Origin: Leptotrichia wadei
GTDB taxonomy: Bacteria > Fusobacteriota > Fusobacteriia > Fusobacteriales > Leptotrichiaceae
DNA length: 64,000 bases
Reading direction: 5' to 3'
Assembly: GCF_007990545.2 (NCBI RefSeq)
Contig: NZ_AP019829.2
Span: 868,001-932,000, forward strand
The notes under the pieces were generated by a model, which ran no database searches, was not told the DNA's origin, and saw only the letters and a list, made by a program, of their open reading frames with translations. The position numbers were made by a program, and so were the translations under genes. How positions within the stretch are numbered: position 1 is the first letter of the stretch; each line of letters opens with the position of its first letter. Shown piece after piece: positions 45,509-54,832 of the stretch.

Positions 45509-46801
45509 ATGGCTAATATTATGAACAAATTTACACAGTTTTTAGAAGAAAAATTAATGCCTGTTGCTGTAAAAGTGGCTAATCAGAGACATTTAGCGGC
45601 AATCAAAGATGGAATGGTCATTACATTGCCATTTATTATTGCAGGATCTGTATTTTTGATTTTAGGAAATTTGCCAATACCAGCATTAGCTAATTTTTAT
45701 AAATATAATGCAGTTGGGCAGATTATCGCAAAATGGTTATCCTATCCTGTTGATGTAACATTTAATTTATTAGGCTTTATTGCGTGTATTGGTATTTCAT
45801 ATAAATTGGCTCAACACTATAAATTAGATGAAATTTCCAGTACAATCTTAGGAGTTTTGGCATTTTTACTTGTAACTCCTTTTCATAATGGCATCCCGCT
45901 GCCTAGTATGGGAAGTGGAGGATTATTTGTAGCTATAATAATGTCTCTTTTGGCAATAGAAATTGTAAACTTTATTGTGAAAAAGAATATTGTTATTAAA
46001 ATGCCTGATTCTGTACCACCTGCAGTATCAAAATCATTTGCAGCATTAATTCCAGGATTTTTTGTTATTATGACTGCATTGATAATAAGAATTTTATTTG
46101 AAGTTTCTCCATTTGGAAATATACATAAAGTTGTTGAAATGGTCTTGACTAAACCACTTACAGCATTAGGAGGATCTTTCTTTGGAATGATGGGACTTTC
46201 TTTTATAACTAATTTATTATGGTCTGCCGGAATACACGGTTCAAATCTAGTAACGGGAGGTATAGCAAAACCTGTATTAGATACGCTAATGGATCAAAAC
46301 AGAATTGCGCTTAGTGCTGGAAAGCCTCTTCCAAATATAGTTACAACTCAGTTTTTTGATATTTTTCATAATATGGGAGGTTCTGGAACAACTTTCTCTC
46401 TTGCTATTATGCTACTTTTCCTTTCTAAGAGCAAACAGCTTAAAGAAATTGGTAAATTAGCAATTGGTCCTGCTTTTTTCAATATTAACGAACCTATTTT
46501 ATTTGGACTTCCAATAGTTATGAACCCTATTTTAATCATTCCATTTATATTGGCTCCGTTAGTTACAGTAATGGTTACTTATCTAGCGATGTATTCAGGG
46601 TTAGTTGCAAAAGTAACTGGAGTTGCCTTGCCTTGGACAACGCCTCCTTTTATATCCGGTTTTCTCGCAACGAGCCATTGGACAGGAGCAGCCATACAAG
46701 TAGTAAACTTCTTCATAACAGCGGCTATTTACTATCCATTCTTTAAATTATGGGATGATAAAAAACTTCAAGAAGAAAACGGGACAGCAAGTATAAATTA
46801 A
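45509..46801 (+). CDS. PTS lactose/cellobiose-type IIC permease, 430 aa
   Basis: The membrane channel of the cellobiose/lactose-type phosphotransferase system (CelB/ChbC family). About ten hydrophobic segments are visible. Family signatures are the start NKFTQFLEEKLMPVAVKVAN, then HLAAIKDGMVITLPFIIAGS, the SAGIHGSNLV loop, and FNINEPILFGLPIVMNP with the sugar-binding NEP motif. Length is normal. AGGAGG precedes ATG 45509. The exact sugar (cellobiose, chitobiose, lactose or another beta-glycoside) is not determined here. Confidence 0.95.
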   Translation: MANIMNKFTQFLEEKLMPVAVKVANQRHLAAIKDGMVITLPFIIAGSVFLILGNLPIPALANFYKYNAVGQIIAKWLSYPVDVTFNLLGFIACIGISYKLAQHYKLDEISSTILGVLAFLLVTPFHNGIPLPSMGSGGLFVAIIMSLLAIEIVNFIVKKNIVIKMPDSVPPAVSKSFAALIPGFFVIMTALIIRILFEVSPFGNIHKVVEMVLTKPLTALGGSFFGMMGLSFITNLLWSAGIHGSNLVTGGIAKPVLDTLMDQNRIALSAGKPLPNIVTTQFFDIFHNMGGSGTTFSLAIMLLFLSKSKQLKEIGKLAIGPAFFNINEPILFGLPIVMNPILIIPFILAPLVTVMVTYLAMYSGLVAKVTGVALPWTTPPFISGFLATSHWTGAAIQVVNFFITAAIYYPFFKLWDDKKLQEENGTASIN

Positions 46802-46830
46802 TCATTAGCGAAATTTATGGTTAAATTAAT

Positions 46831-46858
46831 AAAATATATTTTACAAAATATATTTTTT
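46831..46858 (+). terminator. intrinsic terminator of the PTS IIB/IIC operon
   Basis: AAAATATATTT (46831-46841) pairs with AAATATATTTT (46846-46856) around TACA and is followed by T. It overlaps the -35 of the trp promoter. Confidence 0.6.
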
Positions 46859-46868
46859 ATGATATAGT
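46841..46868 (+). promoter_or_regulatory. trp operon promoter
   Basis: TTACAA (46841-46846) and TATAGT (46863-46868) are separated by 16 nt, 43 nt before the leader peptide. The -35 lies inside the loop and right arm of the upstream terminator. Confidence 0.6.
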
Positions 46869-46911
46869 ATTTGTAAATTAATAGTAAAATAAATTTTAAG
46901 GAGTGATTACG

Positions 46912-46959
46912 ATGATTAGACATAGTTGGATATGGTGGAAAAAATTAAATACAATTTAA
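46912..46959 (+). CDS. trpL: trp leader peptide, 15 aa with three Trp
   Basis: AAGGAGTG sits 5-6 nt before ATG 46912. The peptide is MIRHSWIWWKKLNTI, with Trp codons at 46927, 46933 and 46936. A short Trp-rich peptide directly before a terminator hairpin and trpE is the hallmark of ribosome-mediated transcription attenuation. The codons sit within the left arm of the leader's first stem, so ribosome stalling there at low charged tRNA-Trp would open it. Confidence 0.9.
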   Translation: MIRHSWIWWKKLNTI

Positions 46960-47055
46960 TATTTTTTGCCAGCTATGTTGAGATTTATTGTAATTACGAT
47001 TATAAATATTATGAAAAAAGCATTGGTGAAGTAAAAATCAATGCTTTTATTTTAT
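46921..47055 (+). promoter_or_regulatory. trp attenuator (leader stem and terminator)
   Basis: CATAGTTGG (46921-46929, inside trpL) can pair with CCAGCTATG (46969-46977), with one G-U, as the 1:2 stem. The terminator is AAAAGCATTG (47016-47025) with CAATGCTTTT (47039-47048), followed by ATTTTATT. CATTGG (47021-47026) can also pair with CCA...ATG of the second segment with a bulge, a plausible 2:3 antiterminator. The first and terminator stems are seen directly; the antiterminator is inferred. No other gene lies in 46960-47165. Confidence 0.75.
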
Positions 47056-47186
47056 TCAATTCTCTTAGACGGTAAAATAGTTTAAGAGAATTTTTTTATA
47101 AATTTCAACAGATTTAGAAAAAGGGAAAGAATAAGGAGAAAGAAGAAAAGTAAAAAGAGAAAAAATTGGAGAAAGTGAGAAATTTT

Positions 47187-48539
47187 ATGTTGATAAATAA
47201 ACCTACTTATTATTATTCTGTTATCAGGCAAAAATTTAATAATTCTTATTTTGCTGAAGATGAACGGCAAGTTATTATTGGGATTGACTGTGAATATTTT
47301 GATTCTAATGAATATAGCTATGATTCCTTGAAGAAAATTTATAATTCTTTTGTGAAGCAAAAAAAGGTTGCTCCGTTTGCAGGGCTATTTGGGACATTTG
47401 CCTATGAGTCGATACATTTTTTTGAGAAGATTGAGAAGATAGAAAAAGAGCAGTTTAAGTTTCCACAGTTTATTTTTGCCAATGCGAAGGCTTATTTGCA
47501 TTATTCAAAGACTAGCAAGGAATATTCATTTTATGGGGACGAAAGAAAATATTTTGATTTTTTGAATGATGAAATTGAGAAAAGAACTGAAAATAGTGAA
47601 TTGCTTTATGATATAAAAACAGATTTTGATGAGGAAAGATCACATTTTTACGGCATTCTTGAAAAAGCAAAGGAATACATCAAGGCTGGGGATATTTTTC
47701 AGGTTGTGCTAAGTGAACAGTTGAAACTTGCGACAAATATGGATTCTCTTGATTTTTATGAAAAATTGTCAAAGGCTAATCCTAGTCCATATATGTATCA
47801 TTTTCCTACAAAATATGGAGATATTGTCGGTTCAAGCCCTGAAATCCTAGTTGATATTTCATCAGATAATATTTATATCGCTCCCATTGCTGGAACTCGC
47901 CCAAGGGGAAAAGATGCCAATGAAGATGCATTTTTAGCAAATGATTTGTTAAATGATGAAAAGGAATGTGCTGAACATCGAATGCTTGTGGATTTGGCAC
48001 GGAATGATATTGGAAAATTTGCTGAAAGTGGCTCGGTGGTTGTGAAAAATCTTATGCATATTAAAAATTATGAGCATGTAATGCACATTGTGACTGATGT
48101 TTACGGGAAAAAGCGAAAAGATGTGTCGATATTTGAAGTTATTGCTCAAGCTCTTCCAGCGGGAACACTTTCTGGTTCACCCAAGATTCGTGCTATGCAG
48201 ATTATTTCAGAACTAGAAGTATTTAAGAGAAATGTTTATGCGGGAGGAATCGGATTTTTGAGATTTAATGGGGATGTTCAGCTTGCGATTATTATTAGAA
48301 CTGCATTTTTTGAAAATAAAAATTATGACTTGAATAAGGTTGACAAGGTTAGAAATGTGTTTATTCAAGCTGGGGCTGGAATTGTGTTTGATTCGGTGAA
48401 GGAAAAGGAATATGATGAAATTTGCCATAAAAGAGCGTCTGTACTGAATATTTTTAAGAAATTCTGCAAAGAAGAAAGAGAAGTTGAAAAGGTTAAAAAT
48501 GAGGAAAATAAAAATGAAAAAGGGGAGGATGTGAAATAA
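47187..48539 (+). CDS. trpE: anthranilate synthase component I
   Basis: Converts chorismate to anthranilate, using ammonia from TrpG. The C-terminal chorismate-binding core is clear: GSSPEILVDI, PIAGTRPRGKD, HRMLVDLARNDIG, LPAGTLSGSPKIRAM and YAGGIGFL, ending with a GAGIVFDS-type segment. At about 450 residues it is of normal length; the N-terminal domain is short and diverged. ATG 47187 is preferred (MLINKPTYYYSVI); TTG 47166 is an alternative, and neither has a strong ribosome binding site. It is the first enzyme gene after the attenuator and its stop directly touches the trpGD start. Confidence 0.93.
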   Translation: MLINKPTYYYSVIRQKFNNSYFAEDERQVIIGIDCEYFDSNEYSYDSLKKIYNSFVKQKKVAPFAGLFGTFAYESIHFFEKIEKIEKEQFKFPQFIFANAKAYLHYSKTSKEYSFYGDERKYFDFLNDEIEKRTENSELLYDIKTDFDEERSHFYGILEKAKEYIKAGDIFQVVLSEQLKLATNMDSLDFYEKLSKANPSPYMYHFPTKYGDIVGSSPEILVDISSDNIYIAPIAGTRPRGKDANEDAFLANDLLNDEKECAEHRMLVDLARNDIGKFAESGSVVVKNLMHIKNYEHVMHIVTDVYGKKRKDVSIFEVIAQALPAGTLSGSPKIRAMQIISELEVFKRNVYAGGIGFLRFNGDVQLAIIIRTAFFENKNYDLNKVDKVRNVFIQAGAGIVFDSVKEKEYDEICHKRASVLNIFKKFCKEEREVEKVKNEENKNEKGEDVK

Positions 48540-50177
48540 ATGATTTTGATGATTGATAATTACGACTCGTTTGTTTTTAATGTTGAGCAGTATTTGAAGG
48601 AAATGACTGATGATGAAGTAATTACTGTGAGAAATGATGCGATTACGGTTGATGATATAAAAAAAATGAATCCTGATAAAATAATCTTTTCTCCAGGTCC
48701 AAAGCATCCAAAGGATAGTGGAATTTGCCTTGAAATTTTAAATAATATTGATGAGCTGGGAAATATTCCAATTTTGGGGATTTGCCTTGGGCATCAGGCA
48801 ATTGGGATGAATTTTGGTGGAGAAATAAAAAGGCTTGAAAATCCATTGCATGGTAAGACTTCAGAAATTACAGTTTTATCGGAAAATTCTGTGTTATTTA
48901 AGAACTTGCCAAAAAAATTTAAAGTCATGAGGTATCATTCGCTTTATGTTGAAAATATTCCAGAAGAGCTTGAAGTTACGGCAAGGTCTGAAGATGGGAT
49001 TGTGATGGCTGTGGAACACAAAAGTAAAAATATTTTTGGGATACAGTTTCATCCAGAATCGTTTTTTACAGAATATGGGAAAAATATAATACGAAACTTT
49101 TTAAATATTGAAGTTTCAGAAAATTTGCAAAAAAATAAAAATTTTGAAAATAGTAAAAAGAAAGGAAACTTTGAAAACATGGATAAATATTTGAAAAAAT
49201 TACAGGAAAATATTGCATTGACAGATACTGATTTTAGAGAAATCTGTAAAATTATTGATGATAAAAGTTATGATATTGTACAGCTTGGAGCATTGCTTGT
49301 GCTAATTTCAGAAAAAAGCCTTTATCCAGAATCATTAACTGCTTTTGTAAATAATATTTTAGAATACAGCACAACTTTTGAAGATGAAACTCCAATGATT
49401 GATGTCTGCGGAACTGGTGGTGATGGATTCAAGACAATAAATATTTCAACAGCTGTTGCATTTATTCTGGGAGCAATGGGAGTGACTGTCGCAAAACATG
49501 GAAACCGTGCAATTTCCAGTAAAAGTGGAAGCAGCGATGTACTTGATAAATTAGGAGTGCCTCTTGAAAAATCACTGGCAACTCAAATTGAAAAGTTACA
49601 CAAAAAAAATCTTGCCTTTTTCCATGCACCATTTTTCCATAAATTAGTCGGAGAAGTGCGAGAAGTTAGAAGTCGCCTTGGAATAAGAACTGTCTTTAAC
49701 ATTTTAGGACCGCTTCTTCATCCAAATACAAAGTTGAAATATCAGTTAGTTGGACTTTATCATGAACCTGTTCACAGATTATATGCTGAAACATTACAAC
49801 TATTGGGAAGAGAACATGCGTTGGTTGTTTGTGGAAATGATGGGCTTGATGAAATAACAATTTGTGATGACACTAAAATTATTGAAGTAAAAGGAGATCA
49901 AATTCTTGAATATACAATTTCTCCTGAAAGTTTTGGATTTAAAAGAGCTTTTCATTCTGAAATAGAAGGCGGAACTCCAGAGGAAAATGCTGAAATTTTG
50001 ATAAGAATATTAAAAGGTGAAGAAAAATCAGCAAAATTCGATATAGTTGTGTTAAATGCGATGTTTGGGCTTTATACTGCGAATGTAGTGGACCATCCTG
50101 CGAAGGCGAAGGATATGGTTTTGGAAGCGATTGAGAGTGGAAAGGTTTATGAGTTTTATGAAAATTATGTGAAATAA
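48540..50177 (+). CDS. trpGD: fused TrpG-TrpD: glutamine amidotransferase / anthranilate phosphoribosyltransferase
   Basis: A bifunctional 545-residue protein. Residues 1-190 are the class I glutamine amidotransferase (LMIDNYDSFVFN, catalytic Cys82 in GICLGHQAIG, then IQFHPESF with the His and Glu). A Lys/Asn-rich linker (about 195-215) joins it to the phosphoribosyltransferase with DVCGTGGDGFKTINIST and KHGNRAISSKSGSSDVL. It supplies ammonia to TrpE and then attaches PRPP to anthranilate. The same fusion is known from enteric bacteria. The start codon directly follows the trpE stop, so translation is coupled. GGGGAGG is the ribosome binding site. Confidence 0.95.
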   Translation: MILMIDNYDSFVFNVEQYLKEMTDDEVITVRNDAITVDDIKKMNPDKIIFSPGPKHPKDSGICLEILNNIDELGNIPILGICLGHQAIGMNFGGEIKRLENPLHGKTSEITVLSENSVLFKNLPKKFKVMRYHSLYVENIPEELEVTARSEDGIVMAVEHKSKNIFGIQFHPESFFTEYGKNIIRNFLNIEVSENLQKNKNFENSKKKGNFENMDKYLKKLQENIALTDTDFREICKIIDDKSYDIVQLGALLVLISEKSLYPESLTAFVNNILEYSTTFEDETPMIDVCGTGGDGFKTINISTAVAFILGAMGVTVAKHGNRAISSKSGSSDVLDKLGVPLEKSLATQIEKLHKKNLAFFHAPFFHKLVGEVREVRSRLGIRTVFNILGPLLHPNTKLKYQLVGLYHEPVHRLYAETLQLLGREHALVVCGNDGLDEITICDDTKIIEVKGDQILEYTISPESFGFKRAFHSEIEGGTPEENAEILIRILKGEEKSAKFDIVVLNAMFGLYTANVVDHPAKAKDMVLEAIESGKVYEFYENYVK

Positions 50178-50198
50178 TTTTTTTGAAGAGGGATTTAG

Positions 50199-50549
50199 AT
50201 GATGATAAAAACTTTGTATAAAGAAAAATGTTTGAGGTATTTTATAGTACCTGACATAATATCTATAATTATCTTTTGGTTTGATGCTCCAGTAGATCCT
50301 TTATGGATTTTGCCTTATCTTCTTAATAATACGATTAAAAATAGATTTTGGAATCTTCCTATAAGTTGGATTTTATTTAAAATAATAATTATATACTTCA
50401 GTTTTAAAAAGCTTGAAAAAATAAATAGAATTAAAGATAAAGAAAAAAGAAAAAAATATAAAATTAAATTAAAAATAATAATTTTTTTTACGCATGTAAT
50501 TGTGTTGGGAATTTTTATTAAGTTTATTGATAAAATTATATTTTATTGA
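50199..50549 (+). CDS. small membrane protein inside the trp operon, 116 aa
   Basis: AGAGGG precedes ATG 50199. The product has about three hydrophobic segments (around residues 13-30, 55-70 and 92-112) separated by a strongly basic loop (KINRIKDKEKRKKYKIK). No tryptophan-biosynthesis role is known for such a protein and the family is not recognised. It contains several Trp residues itself (FWFDAP, DPLWILPY, NRFWNLPISW), so its translation would depend on tryptophan supply. It lies 21 nt after trpGD and 10 nt before trpC, so it should be co-transcribed. A tryptophan or indole transporter subunit is an untested idea. Confidence 0.6.
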   Translation: MMIKTLYKEKCLRYFIVPDIISIIIFWFDAPVDPLWILPYLLNNTIKNRFWNLPISWILFKIIIIYFSFKKLEKINRIKDKEKRKKYKIKLKIIIFFTHVIVLGIFIKFIDKIIFY

Positions 50550-50559
50550 AAGGAAAAAT

Positions 50560-51285
50560 ATGGATATTTTAGAAAAAATAAAAATAAAAAGAGATATACA
50601 GCTTGAAGCAGAAATAAAATCTTTTAAGCAGCCATCGTTGAAAGAGGCATTGAAACAGGATGGAGTACGGATTATTGGAGAAATTAAAAGGGCTTCTCCA
50701 TCGAAGGGAAAAATTGCAAAAGATGACTTTGATTTGTTAAAACAGGCACAAAGTTATGTGGATAAAGGGGTTGCGGCTTTTTCAATATTGACGGAAAAGG
50801 AATATTTTAAAGGAGAGAATGATTTTATAAAAATTATAAGAGAGAAATTTCCAGAAATGCCGATTTTGAGGAAGGATTTTATTTATACTCCATTTCAGGT
50901 GGCACATGCTAAGTTTTTGGGGGCTTCGGCGATTTTGCTGATTGTGAGAATGTTGGATGATAAGACGCTTTTGGAACTTCATAAGTTGGCACAGGATTTG
51001 GAAATGGATGTTTTGGTAGAAACTCATGATGAAGAGGAAATAAAAAGAGCTTTGAAGATTCCAAATTTAGAGATTTTGGGGATAAATAACCGAAATTTGA
51101 ATACTTTTGAAGTTGATATTAGAACTACGGAAAAATTGATAAATAAAATTCCAAGAGATGTTTTGAAAAATTTGACTATTGTAAGTGAAAGTGGATTTTT
51201 GTCAAAAGAGGATGTGGAATATGCGGAAAAATTGAATGTGGATGGACTGCTAATCGGAGAGGCACTTATGAAGGGGCTTCTTTAG
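50560..51285 (+). CDS. trpC: indole-3-glycerol-phosphate synthase
   Basis: ATG 50560 with GAAAGGA 6 nt upstream is chosen over an earlier in-frame start at 50500 that would overlap the membrane protein gene. The 241-residue TIM barrel has the family signatures: IIGEIKRASPSKGKI (catalytic Lys), ILTEKEYFKG, PILRKDFI, VLVETHDEEEI, GINNRNLNTFEVD and VSESGF. It converts carboxyphenylamino-deoxyribulose phosphate to indole-glycerol phosphate. It is separate from trpF, unlike the E. coli fusion. Confidence 0.95.
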   Translation: MDILEKIKIKRDIQLEAEIKSFKQPSLKEALKQDGVRIIGEIKRASPSKGKIAKDDFDLLKQAQSYVDKGVAAFSILTEKEYFKGENDFIKIIREKFPEMPILRKDFIYTPFQVAHAKFLGASAILLIVRMLDDKTLLELHKLAQDLEMDVLVETHDEEEIKRALKIPNLEILGINNRNLNTFEVDIRTTEKLINKIPRDVLKNLTIVSESGFLSKEDVEYAEKLNVDGLLIGEALMKGLL

Positions 51286-51301
51286 AAAGAAAAATAAATT
51301 T

Positions 51302-52030
51302 ATGGAAGGAAAAAAATTGGAGAAAAAAGAAAATAATGTGGCAACTGATGATTTCACAGAAAATGCTACTAAATTGAAGGTTTGCGGGATTAGGAGCATT
51401 ACTGAAATTAATGAATTGAAAACTTTGGATATTGATTATTTTGGATGTATTTTTGCAAAGAGTGCAAGGCAGGTAGATACGGAGCTTGCGGCTAAGATTG
51501 CTAGGACTGCGCATAGGCACGGGAAGAAAACTGTTGGAGTGTTTGTGAATGCGATGATTGAGAATATTGTGAAAATCGTGGAGGAAACTGGAATTGATGT
51601 TGTGCAGCTGCATGGAGATGAATCGGTGGAATATTGTGTGGAGCTTACGAAAAAATTGGAAAAACTTTATGAGAAAAGCTGCTTTAGAAAACGTAAAAAT
51701 TTTCCGTCTAAGACAGAAATTTGGAAAGTTTTTGGAGTGACTGATGAACTTCCAGATATTGCAGATTATAAACAGTATATTGAATATCCGTTGTTTGATG
51801 CGAAGGGAGAAAATCGCGGGGGAAATGGGATTGTTTTTGACTGGGATATTCTGAAGGATTTGGAGAAATATTCATTTGTACTGGCTGGAGGGCTTTCGGC
51901 TGAAAATATTTGTGAGGCGCTTGAATGTAAGCCTGCGATTTTGGATGTGAACAGTAAGGTTGAGGTCAATAATAAAAAAAATAAAAAATTAGTTGAGGAA
52001 GTTGTAAATTTAGTAAAAAAGGGAAAATAA
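51302..52030 (+). CDS. trpF: phosphoribosylanthranilate isomerase
   Basis: The TIM barrel starts with KLKVCGIRSITEINE (catalytic Cys in CGI). It continues with DYFGCIFAKSARQV, VGVFVNAMIENI, VVQLHGDESVEYC, GGNGIVFDWDIL (catalytic Asp) and VLAGGLSAENI. At 242 residues it is longer than the usual roughly 200, with about 20 extra charged residues at the N terminus and a Lys/Arg/Phe-rich insert around residues 115-135. AAGGAAAAAAATTGGAG follows the ATG, so an in-frame TTG 51317 is an alternative start. It lies 16 nt after trpC. Confidence 0.92.
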   Translation: MEGKKLEKKENNVATDDFTENATKLKVCGIRSITEINELKTLDIDYFGCIFAKSARQVDTELAAKIARTAHRHGKKTVGVFVNAMIENIVKIVEETGIDVVQLHGDESVEYCVELTKKLEKLYEKSCFRKRKNFPSKTEIWKVFGVTDELPDIADYKQYIEYPLFDAKGENRGGNGIVFDWDILKDLEKYSFVLAGGLSAENICEALECKPAILDVNSKVEVNNKKNKKLVEEVVNLVKKGK

Positions 52031-52064
52031 TAATTTAAAAAAATAAATGTGAAAGGAAAGAAAT

Positions 52065-53312
52065 ATGGGAAATAAACATTTTAATGAAAAGGCATATTTT
52101 GGGCAATTTGGTGGGCAATTTGTGCCAGAAACTGCTATGTTTGCTTTGGCGGAACTGGAAGCAGAGTATGAAAAATTGAAGAATGATAAGGAATTTTTTG
52201 AGGAATTTGATGATTTGTTAAAAAATTATGTTGGGCGTGAAACTCCGCTTTATTATGCAAAAAATTTAAGTGAATATTATAATCACGATATTTACTTGAA
52301 AAGAGAGGATTTGAACCATACTGGAGCTCATAAAATTAATAATGCGCTTGGGCAGGTTTTGCTTGCTAAGAAAATGGGGAAGAAAAAAGTAATTGCTGAA
52401 ACTGGGGCTGGACAGCATGGAGTTGCGACTGCGACTGCCGCTGCCTTGTTAGGCTTGGAATGTGATGTTTATATGGGAGCTGTTGATATTGAACGGCAAA
52501 AACTGAATGTGTTTAGAATGGAACTTTTAGGTGCAAGAGTTATTTCAATTGAAGATGGGCTGAAAACATTAAAAGAAGCGACAACAGCGGCTATTCAGTC
52601 TTGGGTTGCTGAAATAGAAACTGTATTTTATGTAATCGGTTCAGTTGTAGGGCCTCATCCATATCCAACAATTGTACGTGATTTTCAGTCAATTATTGGT
52701 TATGAAACAAAGGCGCAGCTTGAAGCTCTTGGAAAACATGCTGACCATGTTATTGCATGTGTTGGTGGCGGAAGTAATGCAATTGGGATTTTTAGCGCAT
52801 TTATAAATGACAATTCAACTAAACTTTATGGAGTGGAAGCTGGAGGTTATGGAATTGACACAGATATGCATGCTGCCACATTGACACTTGGAAAACCTGG
52901 AATTATTCACGGAATGAAAACTTATGTGCTGCAAAATAAATATGGGCAAATAAGTCCAGTTCATTCAATTTCCGCTGGACTTGACTATCCAGGAGTAGGT
53001 CCTGAACATTCGCATCTGTTTGACACAAAAAGGGCAACTTATGTACCAGTTACCGATGATGAGGCGATGAAAGCATTAATGCTCGTTACGAGAAAAGAAG
53101 GAATTATTCCAGCGATTGAAAGTTCACATGCTTTAGCATATCTTGAAAAATTATGTCCTGCACTTTCTAAAGACAAGAGGGAAACTATCGTTGTAAACGT
53201 GTCTGGACGTGGAGATAAGGATATGCATACTGTTTTTTCTGTATTAAAAGATAAGGAAAGTGGCGGAGAAAATGGAATTTATGAGTTAAATGGAGGTTTT
53301 GAAAATGAGTAA
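52065..53312 (+). CDS. trpB: tryptophan synthase beta chain
   Basis: A PLP enzyme that condenses indole with serine. The PLP lysine is K90 in HTGAHKINN. Other signatures are [37 protein letters not shown] (phosphate-binding glycines), and [13 protein letters not shown]. At 415 residues it is a TrpB1-type of normal length. AAAGGAAAG precedes ATG 52065. The last 8 nt overlap the start of trpA, which fits the stoichiometric alpha2beta2 complex. Confidence 0.97.
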   Translation: MGNKHFNEKAYFGQFGGQFVPETAMFALAELEAEYEKLKNDKEFFEEFDDLLKNYVGRETPLYYAKNLSEYYNHDIYLKREDLNHTGAHKINNALGQVLLAKKMGKKKVIAETGAGQHGVATATAAALLGLECDVYMGAVDIERQKLNVFRMELLGARVISIEDGLKTLKEATTAAIQSWVAEIETVFYVIGSVVGPHPYPTIVRDFQSIIGYETKAQLEALGKHADHVIACVGGGSNAIGIFSAFINDNSTKLYGVEAGGYGIDTDMHAATLTLGKPGIIHGMKTYVLQNKYGQISPVHSISAGLDYPGVGPEHSHLFDTKRATYVPVTDDEAMKALMLVTRKEGIIPAIESSHALAYLEKLCPALSKDKRETIVVNVSGRGDKDMHTVFSVLKDKESGGENGIYELNGGFENE

Positions 53313-54063
53313 AAAAATTATTGATGTTTTTAAGGAAAAAGAAAAAGTAAATATTGGCTACATTGTTGCAGGTTTTCCAAGTGTTGATTTTACAAAGCAA
53401 TTTTTACAAAATTTAGATAACACGGTCCTTGATATGCTAGAAGTCGGTATTCCATATTCAGATCCGTTAGCTGATGGAAAATTAATTTCGCATGCATCAT
53501 TTCTAGCTTCAGAAGCTGGAGTTACTACTGATACCGTATTTGATTTGCTAACTGAAATAAAAGACGATATTTCAAAGCCTTTGATCTTTTTGATTTATTA
53601 CAATCTAATATTTGCCTATGGAATTGACGAATTTATTAAAAAGTGTAAAAAAGCCAATATTAAAGGGTTAATTATTCCAGACCTGCCTTATGAGGAAGCC
53701 TTTGAAATGTCAGAAAAATTGCGGGAAAATGAAATTGCTCTTATTCCGCTTGTAAGCGTTACTTCTGGAAATAGAATAAAAAAAATCGTTTCCCAAGGAG
53801 ATGGCTTCATCTATGCAATCGGTTCGTTAGGAGTAACAGGTTCAAAACAGGTTGATTTGCCACGTTTGGAATCGTTTATCAAGGAAATAAGAAAAGTTTC
53901 AGATTTACCAGTTTCTTTGGGATTTGGAATAAAAAATAATGACAATGTTAATACAATGAGAAAATATGCGGATGGAGTAATTGTAGGGACAAGTATTGTT
54001 GATTTTACTTTTAAAAATGATGTGGATTATACGATTCAGAAAATTAACGAGTTGTTTAAATAA
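53305..54063 (+). CDS. trpA: tryptophan synthase alpha chain
   Basis: ATG 53305 with GGAGG 8 nt upstream is chosen over the in-frame ATG 53290. The 252-residue TIM barrel cleaves indole-glycerol phosphate and hands indole to TrpB. Catalytic Glu and Asp are in [14 protein letters not shown], with the Gly-Phe-Gly phosphate motif in LGFGIKNN and [11 protein letters not shown]. It is slightly shorter than the family average. This is the last gene of the operon; no clear terminator hairpin follows within 54064-54108. Confidence 0.96.
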   Translation: MSKKIIDVFKEKEKVNIGYIVAGFPSVDFTKQFLQNLDNTVLDMLEVGIPYSDPLADGKLISHASFLASEAGVTTDTVFDLLTEIKDDISKPLIFLIYYNLIFAYGIDEFIKKCKKANIKGLIIPDLPYEEAFEMSEKLRENEIALIPLVSVTSGNRIKKIVSQGDGFIYAIGSLGVTGSKQVDLPRLESFIKEIRKVSDLPVSLGFGIKNNDNVNTMRKYADGVIVGTSIVDFTFKNDVDYTIQKINELFK

Positions 54064-54108
54064 TAGGATTGTTATGAATTTTAATAGTATTATTTTTTAG
54101 GGAAAAAA

Positions 54109-54137
54109 TTGAAATATACTTTTTTTAATGATATAAT
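54109..54137 (+). promoter_or_regulatory. promoter of the DUF3290/DUF421 pair
   Basis: TTGAAA (54109-54114) and TATAAT (54132-54137) are 17 nt apart. The start codon is about 200 nt further on, leaving an AT-rich leader in which I see no clear structure or ORF. Confidence 0.65.
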
Positions 54138-54346
54138 AAAAAAGCTCATTTACAGGCAATTGTAAAAATAAAATTATTAAAAACTAAGCGATAATAGTAT
54201 TTACATAATTAAAGAAACTCATTGTCAAAAAGTAATAATTAAAAAGAAATATGAGTAGTTTAAATCATAAAATACTATTTTAGTTAGATTTTATAGGCTT
54301 TTACAAATGACAGAAAATTTATGGGAAGGAAGAAAAAGCATAATAT

Positions 54347-54790
54347 ATGGAATTTTATAATTTTAATTATTTAGAAAACCAAAAATTTGTAACGGATAAA
54401 TTTTTTCTTGTTGTAATAATTTTAGTGATAGCGTTTATATTATTTGCATTTTGGAAATGGTTTAAAGGAAGCATTTCGCTTAGAGATAAACAGCTTAGTT
54501 TGCTTGGATTGATGTTTATTTTCTTATTTGCATTATATCATTATGATAATTATAGAGCTAGAAATAATGAAGAAAAAGTTTATAAAAATTCGGCAAGTGT
54601 TATAAAAAAATTATCTGAAAAATTTAAAGTTAGCGAAAATGATATTTTTATAAACACGCCTGAAATAACAGAGGACACTGTTTATAAAATAAAAGATAAA
54701 TATTATCAAATTCACTGGGTAGGAACTAATATTTTAGTTGAACAAATGACAGTTCCTTATGTGGATGAAGTAAAAATGCTTAAAGAATAA
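54347..54790 (+). CDS. DUF3290-family membrane protein, 147 aa
   Basis: Two membrane helices (residues about 18-40 and 52-68) are followed by a soluble domain that ends YYQIHWVGTNILVEQMTVPYVDEV. The layout matches DUF3290 proteins, which are nearly always encoded just before a DUF421 (YetF-like) protein, as here. The function of the pair is not established. A weak GGAAGGAAG lies about 20 nt upstream of ATG 54347. Confidence 0.8.
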   Translation: MEFYNFNYLENQKFVTDKFFLVVIILVIAFILFAFWKWFKGSISLRDKQLSLLGLMFIFLFALYHYDNYRARNNEEKVYKNSASVIKKLSEKFKVSENDIFINTPEITEDTVYKIKDKYYQIHWVGTNILVEQMTVPYVDEVKMLKE

Positions 54791-54832
54791 TAGCATGGAA
54801 AAAAATATAAAAGAAAGGAAGATGATGTAATT

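Noticed and set aside
46841-47060. T-box leader for the trp operon
   Set aside because: No T-box core sequence or specifier stem was found; the leader peptide and stems explain the region.
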